Source of the DNA: Streptomyces sp. NBC_01244 | Lineage (GTDB): Bacteria; Actinomycetota; Actinomycetes; Streptomycetales; Streptomycetaceae | Length of the DNA: 64,000 bases | Assembly (NCBI RefSeq): GCF_035987325.1 | Contig: NZ_CP108488.1 | Coordinates: forward strand, 310,001 to 374,000 | Direction: 5' to 3' | Shown here: positions 52,166 through 60,312 of the stretch, one piece after another | Layout: each line of letters opens with the position of its first letter | How positions within the stretch are numbered: position 1 is the first letter of the stretch | Translations under genes and position numbers: made by a program | The notes under the pieces: model-generated | Told to the model about the DNA's origin: nothing | The model's database searches: none | Seen by the model: the letters and a program-made list of their open reading frames with translations, nothing else

Positions 52166-53633
52166 CATCCGCGCGGGCCGGGACCGCCTCGCCGCCATAG
52201 CGGGCCTCAGCACCTTTGCCGTGCTCGGCGCGGGCCTCGCGGCCTCCCTGATGATCAGCTCCATGCTGCCGGCGCCGATAGGTGCGGGCTCCGGTCTCCT
52301 CGGCCGCGTTCTCGCGCTCATCGAAGAGGCAGCGGCGCCCGCTGCGCTGCTGGCCGCCTCCCTGGTGGCCACCGCTGTATGGAGGCTGGGTGGGAGCGCG
52401 CGCAGCCGGAGCGCGGTGACGGCCGCTGCCGCGACCGCACTGTTGGTGACCTTCGCCAATGCGCGCTGGATGCCCACCGTCGTCATGTCCAGCACCGGTC
52501 AGACGTCCTCCTATCTGCGGTGGCTGGTCCTGAGCGTCACCGTCGCGGTCCCCGGGCTGCTCGTCGCCGCCACCACCTGGGCGACCGCGCCGCCACGGCA
52601 GGAAGGCGCACCGGCCGCGGACCGGGACCGCACGCGCACGCCCCGCATCCTGCTCCCGTTCTCCGCAGCAACGGCTCTGGTGGCCACGGGCGCTTGGTTC
52701 AGCGCCCTGAGCAGCGGGTCCCACGAATCCACGCGCGCGCTCACCAACTGGCTGTTCGCCATCGGCGGCGGACTCGCCGTCGGCGCCACCGCCTGGGCCG
52801 CGACCCGCATCGTTCTGGGCCCGGTCGAGACCCTCAACCGCGAACTGCAGGAGATCACCACCAGCCGCGCCTTCGACCAGCGCATCACGGTCTCCGAGAT
52901 CGGCACGCTGGTCCCCTGGCTGGCCCGCACCATCAACGTCAACCTCGACCGCGTCTTCGCCGGCGTCACCCGCCAGAAGCTCTTCATCGCCGACGCCTCC
53001 CACGAACTGCGCAGCCCCATCGCCAACCTCCGCACCTCCCTCGAAGCATCCCTCGCCCATCCTGAGAAAGTGGACTGGCCGGAGACCGTTCGGGGCGCGC
53101 TCACCGACATCGGGCGGCTCCAGCGCCTCACCGACGACCTGCTCCTCCTCGCCCGGCTCGACGACACCGCCCCACCGGCCGGCAGCCCCGTCGACCTCGC
53201 CGCGCTCGCCCACGACCTGGTCGAGGAGTTCCGCCACCTCCGCATCCACAAGACACTTCAATTCACGTTCCACTCCGACGACCCGGTCGTCGTTGACGGC
53301 AGCGCCGTGCAATTGGAGCGGCTGCTGCGCAATCTCCTCGACAACGCCGCACGGCACGCCCGCACGGTCACGGACATCACCGTCACCGCCGGCTCCGACG
53401 GCCGGGCCCGGGTGGAGATACGCGACGACGGCCCCGGCATCCCGACCGCCGACCGCGAACGGATCTTCGAACGCTTCACCCGCCTCGACAGCGCCCGCGC
53501 CCGCAACACCGGCGGATCCGGGCTGGGCCTGGCCATCGGCCGCGAGATCGCAGCCCGCCACGGCGGCACCCTGCACGCGGCTCCCAACCCGTCAGGAGCC
53601 CTCCTCATCGTCGATCTCCCCCACCGACCGTGA
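52158..53633 (+). CDS. Sensor histidine kinase
   Basis: 491 residues from GTG 52158. Four or five hydrophobic segments lie in the first ~215 residues with only short loops between them, so the sensor is probably intramembrane rather than a large outer domain. HAMP-like linker, then HisKA with His282 (IADASHELRSPIANLR) and HATPase motifs LRNLLDNAARHA, DDGPGI and GGSGLGLAIG. Pairs with the regulator immediately upstream. Intramembrane-sensing kinases often respond to envelope-active compounds, but no resistance transporter is adjacent. Confidence 0.9.
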   Translation: MGDIRAGRDRLAAIAGLSTFAVLGAGLAASLMISSMLPAPIGAGSGLLGRVLALIEEAAAPAALLAASLVATAVWRLGGSARSRSAVTAAAATALLVTFANARWMPTVVMSSTGQTSSYLRWLVLSVTVAVPGLLVAATTWATAPPRQEGAPAADRDRTRTPRILLPFSAATALVATGAWFSALSSGSHESTRALTNWLFAIGGGLAVGATAWAATRIVLGPVETLNRELQEITTSRAFDQRITVSEIGTLVPWLARTINVNLDRVFAGVTRQKLFIADASHELRSPIANLRTSLEASLAHPEKVDWPETVRGALTDIGRLQRLTDDLLLLARLDDTAPPAGSPVDLAALAHDLVEEFRHLRIHKTLQFTFHSDDPVVVDGSAVQLERLLRNLLDNAARHARTVTDITVTAGSDGRARVEIRDDGPGIPTADRERIFERFTRLDSARARNTGGSGLGLAIGREIAARHGGTLHAAPNPSGALLIVDLPHRP

Positions 53634-53894
53634 CTTCGAGCTGCTTGACCAGGCAGCACATCCGCGCCCCCGCGGGCTTCGGGTTGGGTCGGCGCCCTGC
53701 GCGGACACGCCGAGCCCGTGCGAGCTCGCCGGTCTGCCGCGTCATGCGGACGCGCCACGCTGGGGCTCGACGAGGCGACTTGGAAAGCGCATCTGCGCCG
53801 CGCCTGCCTCAGAGCGAGACTCGTACGGCCCCAAGGCGCCTGGCAGGTACAAAGTCCTGGACGGCGCCTGCCGGAGTGAGTCAGCCTGGATGCC

Positions 53895-54359
53895 GTGGAC
53901 GGAGTCAGTGTGGGAACGGTACTTGCCTTGGTCGGTGTCCTTCTGGGAACCATGGGCACACTCGTGGGACAGCACCTGGCAACGCGCGTTGAGATACGAC
54001 GCGACCTGCAACGCCGAGTGGAGACCGAGCGGGCGGAACGCAAGGAGGTCATCCTCATATTCCTGGCCGCCGCGCAGAAAGTCGAACTGGTGCTGGACCG
54101 AAGGAGCTTAGGTCTGCCAGCGGTGGATGAGCCCGAAGATCAGATCCTTCACGCGTTGTGGCTCGCAGAAAAGGCTGTTGAACTGGTCTGCTTGCAGGAG
54201 GTCGCTCAAGCCGCGCGTCGCTACACCGAGGCACTCCACCAGATCGTCCGCGACGTGGCGGGACACGGCCAGGCGCCCACGAAGCGCGAGTGCCGCCTTG
54301 CCTTCGTGGAGGCGGCCAGGAGCGGGCTCGGCAGCGACCGCCCGCAATTGCGGCGATGA
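53895..54359 (+). CDS. Uncharacterised single-pass membrane protein
   Basis: 154 residues from GTG 53895; GTG 53910, with GGAG five bases upstream, is an equally good start. One N-terminal helix (GTVLALVGVLLGTMGTLVGQ) precedes a cytosolic helical domain (VETERAERKEVILIFLAAAQ) with no known motif. I have the impression of similar actinomycete hypothetical proteins but cannot name the family. The 261 bases before it, after the kinase gene, hold nothing recognised. Confidence 0.55.
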   Translation: MDGVSVGTVLALVGVLLGTMGTLVGQHLATRVEIRRDLQRRVETERAERKEVILIFLAAAQKVELVLDRRSLGLPAVDEPEDQILHALWLAEKAVELVCLQEVAQAARRYTEALHQIVRDVAGHGQAPTKRECRLAFVEAARSGLGSDRPQLRR

Positions 54360-54592
54360 CACATTCGGGGCAATACCGCTGCCTCCTGCTGGTCTCCTCA
54401 CCCTCACGGAAATGCGACCTCGCCCGCGCCTTCGCCGAGCTCCTCCGCCACCGACTGGCAGATGTCCGGCAGAGCCTCATTCGCTCTCTTCAGAGCCCGC
54501 TTCCTCCTGCAGTCGCAGGCATCACGGAAGCACGATCGGGGCCACGGCGAGGTCGAGGCCGTCGGTCGTCCCGGTCTGCGGCTCCGCTGATC

Positions 54593-54638
54593 CCGGGTTC
54601 CGGGTTCCGGGTTCCGGGTTCCGGGTTCCGGGTTCCGG
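54593..54638. repeat. Heptanucleotide tandem repeat (CCGGGTT)6
   Basis: Six perfect copies of CCGGGTT start at 54593 and every 7 bases to 54634, followed by a partial CCGG. The repeat lies about 100 bases before the MHS transporter start, in a 381-base gap that otherwise holds no gene. Perfect short tandem repeats are prone to slippage. Confidence 0.95.
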
Positions 54639-54740
54639 AACGATGTGATCCACATCGCATTCGGCCGTCCGGACCGTTTGCGAGCACGATGATCGCGCAG
54701 ACGGGATTGCTGGAACACCCACCGAGGAAAGGACAGGCCC

Positions 54741-56237
54741 ATGGTGGCCCCCAATCCCCCGCAGGTGGCCGATCCCGAAGCGGTGAAGCGCCATCCCATC
54801 CTCTTCCGTGTCATCAGGCAGCGCAGGAATCCCAGACTCCGCAGGACGGACATCACCGTCACGGACGAGGCGACGGTCATGCGTGCCGTCAAGGCGGCCT
54901 CCCTCGGCAATGCCATGGAGTGGTTCGACTTCGGCATCTACTCCTACCTGGCCGTCACCCTCGGACACGTCTTCTTCCCGACCGGGAACGACACCACCCA
55001 GCTGCTGTCTTCGTTCGCCACCTTCGCCGTGGCCTTCCTTGTGCGGCCGCTGGGCGGGATGTTCTTCGGCCCCATGGGCGACCGCCTCGGCCGCAAGCGG
55101 GTCCTGGCACTCACCATGATCATGATGGCGGTGGGCACGTTCGCGATCGGGCTCATCCCCTCGCACGACGCGATCGGCCTGTGGGCACCCGCCCTGCTGA
55201 TCCTCTTCCGCATGATCCAGGGCTTCTCGACCGGCGGTGAGTACGGCGGCGCCTCCACCTTCATCGCCGAGTACGCGCCCGACAAGCGCCGCGGGTTCTT
55301 CGGCAGCTTCCTGGAGTTCGGCACCCTGGCCGGGTACGTCGGCGCGGCCGGCCTCGTGACCACGCTCTACGCCGTGCTCGACGACGGCCAGATGGAGACC
55401 TGGGGCTGGCGCATCCCCTTCCTCGTCGCCGGGCCGCTGGGCCTGGTCGGCCTCTATCTGCGGCTGCGCCTGGACGAGACCCCTGCCTTCCGGAAGCTGG
55501 AGGGCGGCAAGGCGCTCGCCTCGGAGGCCGCGGACGCCGTGGAGACCACCACCAAGGGCGACCTCGCGACGATCTTCCGCGACTACTGGCCGACGCTGGT
55601 CCTGTGCGTCTGCCTGGTCGGCGCGTACAACATCAACGTCTACCTGGTGCTGTCGTACCTGCCGACCTACCTGTCCGACGAGCTGGGCTACAGCGAGACG
55701 CACGGCCTGCTCGTCCTGCTGGGCATGATGATCTTCCTGATGCTGGTGATCAGCCGGGTCGGCAAACTCTCCGACCGCTTCGGCCGCAAACCGGTGCTGA
55801 TGACGGGCATGGCGGGGTTCTTCCTGCTCTCTCTGCCCGCGTTCCTCCTGATCCGCCAGGGCAGTGTCATCGCGGTCGGGCTGGGGATGCTCGCGCTGGG
55901 GCTGTCGCTCGTCTGCATGCTCGCGACGATGTCCGCCGCGCTGCCCGCCCTGTTCCCGACGCAGGTCCGGTACGGCTCCCTGTCGGTCGGCTACAACCTG
56001 TCGACCTCGCTCTTCGGCGGGACGACCCCGCTTGTGGTCACCGCCCTGATCAGCTGGAGCGGCTCGAACCTGATGCCCGCCTACTACTCGATGGGGGCGG
56101 CGCTGGTCGGCATCATCGCCGTGGCCTGCATGAAGGAGACCGCGCGCAAACCGCTCGACGGTTCCCCGCCCGCCGTCGAGACGCAGGAGGAGGCCGCGGA
56201 GCTGTGCGCGGCCCAGTCCCCGGACCCGAAGTTCTGA
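54741..56237 (+). CDS. MFS transporter, MHS family (ProP-like osmolyte/organic acid symporter)
   Basis: 498 residues; ATG 54741 with AAAGGAC upstream. Twelve helices with MHS marks: GNAMEWFDFGIYSYLAVTLG, FGPMGDRLGRKRVLALTM, RMIQGFSTGGEYGGASTFIA and KLSDRFGRKPVLMTGM. Closely ProP-like (proline/glycine betaine:H+ symport) in the helix-1 and helix-5 regions, so osmoprotectant uptake is the best guess; citrate or ketoglutarate is possible. A 45-residue hydrophilic N-terminus precedes helix 1. Transcribed alone, behind a heptamer repeat tract. Confidence 0.88.
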   Translation: MVAPNPPQVADPEAVKRHPILFRVIRQRRNPRLRRTDITVTDEATVMRAVKAASLGNAMEWFDFGIYSYLAVTLGHVFFPTGNDTTQLLSSFATFAVAFLVRPLGGMFFGPMGDRLGRKRVLALTMIMMAVGTFAIGLIPSHDAIGLWAPALLILFRMIQGFSTGGEYGGASTFIAEYAPDKRRGFFGSFLEFGTLAGYVGAAGLVTTLYAVLDDGQMETWGWRIPFLVAGPLGLVGLYLRLRLDETPAFRKLEGGKALASEAADAVETTTKGDLATIFRDYWPTLVLCVCLVGAYNINVYLVLSYLPTYLSDELGYSETHGLLVLLGMMIFLMLVISRVGKLSDRFGRKPVLMTGMAGFFLLSLPAFLLIRQGSVIAVGLGMLALGLSLVCMLATMSAALPALFPTQVRYGSLSVGYNLSTSLFGGTTPLVVTALISWSGSNLMPAYYSMGAALVGIIAVACMKETARKPLDGSPPAVETQEEAAELCAAQSPDPKF

Positions 56238-56309
56238 GCCGCGTGCGGCCCGGAAGGCCGACCCCGACCAGGCTCACGCCCATGTCCGAGCCAGCCCCTG
56301 ACCCTCGCA

Positions 56310-56972
56310 TTGCAGTCCTTGGTCGACCACCTCCGGCCGGGGGCCGTGCGAACGGTCAAGGTCACCGGATTCGACGGGGCGGACGTCCTGGTGCAGGTCG
56401 TAGATGCCGAGGGGGAAGAAGTCGAGGGGGAAGAAGCCGAGATCGCTCGGATTCCTCGGCATGAGGCGTCGATGCGCCGGATGGAGCATCCATCCGAGCT
56501 GTTCGAGGTCGGCCAGGAGATCAGCGCCGAGGAGATCGGGCGTTGGCGCGAAGGTCAGCTTCACCTCTCCGCCAGGGCGTGCGAAGTCCCGGCCCTGCGA
56601 TCCTTCCTGCTCTCGATTGAACGGGGGCAGGTCGTGGCCGGGACAGTCTCCGAGGTTCACAACTTCGGGGTCTTCGTTCACGTCGACGGCGAACCGGACG
56701 GCCTCTGTACCGGCTTCATTCGGGTGCCGGACCTCACGTGGGGCTGGATCAACCACCCCTCCGAGGCAGTCGAAGCCGGCCAGCGGATCACCGCTGAAGT
56801 GATCATCTCCGAGACGCGCTCCGGACAGGTCACGCTCTCGTTAGCGGATGGCTGCCTCGGCGCCGTCACCGTTACGGCCTCAGGCTCCGCTCCGCATCCG
56901 AGTGGCAGGTCCTGCACCAGGAGGCGGACACACTCGAGTCCGCCTCCTGGAAGGAGGCGTGCCGGGCTTTGA
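56310..56972 (+). CDS. S1 RNA-binding-domain protein with doubtful ends
   Basis: Up to 220 residues; a TTG at 56310 is the first possible start and has no good ribosome site, so the true start is uncertain. Residues ~105-178 form an S1 domain (GQVVAGTVSEVHNFGVFVHV, GFIRVPDL, GQRITAEVI, SGQVTLSL). After it the frame becomes Arg/Ser/Pro-rich nonsense, whereas another frame encodes a DUF6193-like piece, so the 3' end is probably damaged. Probably a decaying gene. Confidence 0.45.
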   Translation: MQSLVDHLRPGAVRTVKVTGFDGADVLVQVVDAEGEEVEGEEAEIARIPRHEASMRRMEHPSELFEVGQEISAEEIGRWREGQLHLSARACEVPALRSFLLSIERGQVVAGTVSEVHNFGVFVHVDGEPDGLCTGFIRVPDLTWGWINHPSEAVEAGQRITAEVIISETRSGQVTLSLADGCLGAVTVTASGSAPHPSGRSCTRRRTHSSPPPGRRRAGL

Positions 56973-57082
56973 TCGAGGCGGCCCACGCGGAGTCGGCATT
57001 GCGTGCCCTCTACCCGTTCACGAGCCACTGGGTTTTGCGGTTCCCGACCACCACCCGCCCGAGCCTGACCATCGTCGTTCGC
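56879..57082 (+). pseudogene. DUF6193-like fragment
   Basis: In the frame overlapping the end of the S1 gene one reads ASEWQVLHQEADTLESASWK, then ALIEAAHAESALRALYPFTS and HWVLRFPTTTRPSLTIV. EAAxAxxxLRALYPFTSH is, from memory, the core of DUF6193. No start is visible and the character is lost downstream, so this is a remnant. Confidence 0.5.
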
Positions 57083-57105
57083 GCGGCCGAAGCGAAGCAG
57101 GTCAG

Positions 57106-57761
57106 ATGGCCACCCCTTTGGCCCGAGCCGAGGCCTCCTATCTGGCGGGGCGCTATGCCGAGGCCGAGGCGGAGGCACGCTCCGTGGCCGCGGCCCGGGC
57201 CCGGCCGCGCAACGACATGTACGCACCGCTGGCCCTGGGCATCGCGGCGCTCGCGGCGGGCGCCCAGGGCCGCCATGCCGAGGCCGTCACCACATACGAC
57301 GCACTGCTGCCGGTCTTCGGCAAGACCTTCGGCGCAGGACACCCGCAGACCCTGAAACTGCGCTCGGACCGCGCCCAGGTGCTGACCGCGCTCGGCCGCT
57401 ACCCGGAGGCAGAGGCACTGGCGCGCCAGGCACTCGCCGTCCATCGAGTACCGGACCGGTTCACCTGGTCCTGCGTCTCGGGCTGGCCCGCAGCCTGAGT
57501 AGCCAAGACCGCTACGAGGACGCTCTCGCCGAAGCGGAGCGCGCCGACGAACTGCGCCGCAGCTTGTCCCAGCAACAGAACCGCGCGGAAACCGGCGCCG
57601 TTGAACTGGCCGCGGCCACCGCCCTCCTGGGCTTGGGCCGTGACACCGAGGCCCGCCAGCTCGCGGCGACGGCGCACGACGCCTGCCTGGCCGCTTTCGG
57701 CCCGGATCACCGCCGCACCACCGAGGCTCGGGCCCTGCTCGACCGCATCAACGCCGGTTGA
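57106..57761 (+). pseudogene. Frameshifted TPR protein
   Basis: From ATG 57106 the frame encodes tetratricopeptide-type helices (YLAGRYAEAEAEARSVAAAR, TKFGAGHPQTLKLR-like spacer blocks) up to VPDRFT near 57465. There it shifts: the old frame stops at 57496-57498, while the family sequence continues one frame over as LVLRLGLARSLSSQDRYEDA and AAFGPDHRRTTEARALLDRI to the stop at 57761. One or two bases were gained or lost at ~57440-57465. Confidence 0.7.
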
Positions 57762-57802
57762 GCACGCGCGCAGCCCTGCTCGGTGCACACCGCCCCTCGT
57801 GC

Positions 57803-58243
57803 TCAGCGCAGTTGCTCGGCCAGTCCGACGATGATGCCCGCCGGGCCGCGGAGGTAGCAGAGCAGATAGCTGTCCTCGAACCGGGCGATCTCGCCGACAA
57901 GTTCGGCGCCGTGCGGGTGCAGGCGGGCCACGGTGTCCTCAAGGTCGTCGACGGCGAACATGACGCGGTGCGTGCCCAGGATGTTGTGCGGTCGGTCGCG
58001 CGGCCCGGCGCTGATGGCCGCAGGGCTGCGGTACTTCGCCAGTTCGAGCCGGCTGTGACGGTCGGGGGTGCTGAGCATCGCGATGTCACAATGGACGCCG
58101 TCGAGGCCGGTGCACTGGTCGGCGACAAGGCCCGCGACCTCCGCTTTGCCCTCCAGCTCCATACCGAGTTCCACGAAGAACGCGATGGCGGCGTCCATGT
58201 CCTCGACGACGATGCCGACGTTGTCCATCCGCTGAATCGCCAT
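57803..58243 (-). CDS. VOC-family (glyoxalase/dioxygenase-like) protein
   Basis: 146 residues; ATG 58243 with AAGGAG upstream. Two half-modules: MDNVGIVVEDMDAAIAFFVE with metal-type positions, and GTHRVMFAVDDLEDTVARLH, ending SYLLCYLRGPAGIIVGLAEQ. Complete length for the family. Substrate unknown; as it is followed at its 5' side by a truncated protease, it is not clearly part of the azapteridine-type operon. Confidence 0.8.
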   Translation of the reverse strand: MAIQRMDNVGIVVEDMDAAIAFFVELGMELEGKAEVAGLVADQCTGLDGVHCDIAMLSTPDRHSRLELAKYRSPAAISAGPRDRPHNILGTHRVMFAVDDLEDTVARLHPHGAELVGEIARFEDSYLLCYLRGPAGIIVGLAEQLR

Positions 58244-58326
58244 GGCGGCTTCTCCTTCGTTCTCGCGCGGCGGGTGGTGGCCGCTGATGTCCCTGGGTCG
58301 GAGCCGGTGACACGTTCTCGACATCC

Positions 58327-58566
58327 TCAGACTCCCGGACTCCCGGACTCCGATAATTCCGGATCGACGCACGTCGGGCTGGCAGGCTGATCCTTGACGC
58401 CGCTGTCGATGACGGCCACCGTGATGCCGCTGCCGTCCGCGACCTTCCACATCTCCTGGGCTTTCATCTTCGTGAGGTAGCCCCGAGGGTCGGAATCGGC
58501 GGCCGCCGGCATCACCGTGCCCGCGCTGACCGTCAACGCCGCGACGACGACGCCCGCCGCCCTCAG
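58327..58566 (-). pseudogene. Truncated mycosin-like S8 protease (signal peptide and Asp region only)
   Basis: The frame opens with a signal-like LRAAGVVVAALTVSAG, then DSDPRGYLTKMKAQEMWKVA and SGITVAVIDSGVK, containing the catalytic-Asp motif of subtilases. It breaks after DSGV into an unrelated tail and stops at 58327; His and Ser regions are missing. The WKxAxGxGxxVAVIDSGV context resembles the type VII-associated mycosin MycP. It is far from the type VII locus at 15-24 kb. Confidence 0.65.
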
Positions 58567-58648
58567 CCACGACCCGTGTCGACACCACCCGGAGGCTGAC
58601 CGCCGAGGACCTCTTGCGGTTTGACGGTCTATAGGAGCTCAAAGTCGC

Positions 58649-59674
58649 TCACCTGTGGTGCGCCTCAGCGTCCCTACCGGGGTTGTCAGGTGCTGCTTCC
58701 GTCGGGTTGGGGAGGTTGCTTGTCGCGATCCGGAAGCCCACCGGGTACAGCGGGCCGGGGAATGCTCCGTGTCGGCGGCGGGTGCGGGTGAGGTCTCCGT
58801 AGCGGGCGAAGCTGCCTCCGCGGGCGACGCGGTAGGCGCCCATGGTCTCCACGAGGTGGTCTTCCACGTAGGGGCCTCCGGGATAGGGGAGGTAGAGGTC
58901 TGCGACGTACTCCTCGACGTTGCCGCCCATGTCGTGGACTCCGTACGGGGAGCGTCCGGCGGGAAAGGCTCCTACGGGAGTGGTGGTGTGCACTCCGGTC
59001 TCGCGCGTGTTGGCCGCTTCGGGGTCGAAGGCCTCCCCCCAGGGGAACGGCCTGCCGTCGTCTCCTTTGGCCGCGTGCTCCCATTCGGCTTCGGTGGGCA
59101 GCCTCCACGGGTGGCCCGAGCGCCGGCTCAGCCAGTTCGTATAGGCATCCGCGTCCTCGGGCTCGATGCCTGCGACGGGATGGTTGCTGCGGTCGTAGGG
59201 ATAGGCACCGAGATACCAGGTGGTCGGGCGGCCGGGGTGGCCGGTGTCGTCGAGGAAGTCCCGGTACTCGCCGTTGGTCACGGGGTAGGTGCCGATCCAG
59301 AAGTCGTCGAGATGGACGGTGTGGGCAGGCGTCTCCTTGTCGATCCAGGACTGTTCGACACCCACGTGCGCCCAGGTGGCGACGACGTCCGCGACCGCCT
59401 CAGGTGGCAGTCCGATTTCTGTCCGGCCGCCCGGGACGAAGCAGGTGGCCGGTGTGGTGGTCATGCGCGGATCGCCGGTCAGGGCAAGGATTCCGCCCGC
59501 TGCCAGTCGTTGAGGCAGCGGTGCCCGCCGGTCGGCCAGAAGCGCGGTCAGTTGCTCGGTGCTCGTCCCGAGCAACTGGCGTGCCATCGACGCCGACGGG
59601 CGAACATCCCCTCTCTGCGCCAGGGCGGCCTGCTCCTGGAAGTGAGGGGAGTTCGCCACGTCCTCGAGCCTCAT
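58649..59674 (-). CDS. toxD-like: SUMF1/FGE-fold protein, ToxD-like
   Basis: 341 residues; ATG 59674 overlaps the GTP cyclohydrolase TGA (ATGA). Residues ~1-75 are a helical N-terminal region; ~80-330 the formylglycine-generating-enzyme fold: DDFWIGTYPVTNGEYRDFLD, HPWRLPTEAEWEHAAKG, GVHDMGGNVEEYVADLYL and YRVARGGSF. The copper-binding Cys pair of true FGE, expected just after RGGS, is absent (ARYGDLTRTRR instead), so it cannot act as FGE by that chemistry. In toxoflavin clusters a protein of this fold (ToxD) accompanies GTP cyclohydrolase II and a WD protein, as here. Confidence 0.8.
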   Translation of the reverse strand: MRLEDVANSPHFQEQAALAQRGDVRPSASMARQLLGTSTEQLTALLADRRAPLPQRLAAGGILALTGDPRMTTTPATCFVPGGRTEIGLPPEAVADVVATWAHVGVEQSWIDKETPAHTVHLDDFWIGTYPVTNGEYRDFLDDTGHPGRPTTWYLGAYPYDRSNHPVAGIEPEDADAYTNWLSRRSGHPWRLPTEAEWEHAAKGDDGRPFPWGEAFDPEAANTRETGVHTTTPVGAFPAGRSPYGVHDMGGNVEEYVADLYLPYPGGPYVEDHLVETMGAYRVARGGSFARYGDLTRTRRRHGAFPGPLYPVGFRIATSNLPNPTEAAPDNPGRDAEAHHR

Positions 59675-60312
59675 ACCGTCTCCCGTTCGCCCAGGGCCAG
59701 GGTGTGCCCGGCCAGCCGTGCCTTCGCTTCGAGATAGCGGGCATTCTCGTCCGTGACGTGCACCGTGGTGGCGATGACGGAGACTACGTCGACTCCGTGG
59801 TCGCGTAGTTGCCGGACTTTCTCGGGGTTGTTCGTGAGCAACCGGATGCGCGGGACGTCCAAGGCGTGGAGCATCGCGGCGGCGACCGCGTATTCCCTCT
59901 CGTCCGCGCCCCGGCCAATAAGACGGTTCGCTTCGAAGGTGTCCTTCCCGTGGTCTTGGAGCAGGTAGGTATCCATCTTGTTGTACAGGCCGATGCCGCG
60001 GCCTTCTTGCCGGAGATAGAGGAGTATGCCGCCCTCGGTGGCGAGGAGTTGCAGGGACTCGTCGAGCTGTGGGCCGCAGTCGCAGCGGGCCGAGCCGAAG
60101 ACATCGCCCGTCAGGCACTCGCTGTGCACACGGACCAGGGGGATGCCCGGACTCGTCTCGGCGAGCACCACGGCGACGTGTTCGCCGGGATCGGGGAGCC
60201 CGGTGAAGGTGAGCAGTTCGGCTCCTTGTCCTCCGGTGCGTTCCAGGGTGATGCGGACCCGGGCTCGTACGGTGACCGGAGGGGTGGTTACGGTCCGGGA
60301 AGCGTGCGTCAT
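59671..60312 (-). CDS. toxB-like: GTP cyclohydrolase II, stand-alone, ToxB-like
   Basis: 213 residues; ATG 60312 overlaps the WD40 gene's TGA (ATGA). Zinc ligands Cys66, Cys77 and Cys79 (SECLTGDVFGSARCDCG), the GTP-site RQEGRGIGLYNKM, and the catalytic Asp137/Arg139 (GADEREYAV) are all present, plus RLLTNNPEKV. The enzyme opens GTP to the diaminopyrimidine ribosyl-phosphate used for riboflavin and for 7-azapteridines. There is no DHBP-synthase domain and no other riboflavin gene nearby. Its coupled WD40 and SUMF1-fold partners point to toxoflavin-type rather than vitamin synthesis. Confidence 0.9.
   Translation of the reverse strand: MTHASRTVTTPPVTVRARVRITLERTGGQGAELLTFTGLPDPGEHVAVVLAETSPGIPLVRVHSECLTGDVFGSARCDCGPQLDESLQLLATEGGILLYLRQEGRGIGLYNKMDTYLLQDHGKDTFEANRLIGRGADEREYAVAAAMLHALDVPRIRLLTNNPEKVRQLRDHGVDVVSVIATTVHVTDENARYLEAKARLAGHTLALGERETV

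Noticed and set aside
58649..59674. Formylglycine-generating enzyme for sulfatase activation
   Set aside because: The copper-binding cysteines are absent and no sulfatase is nearby.
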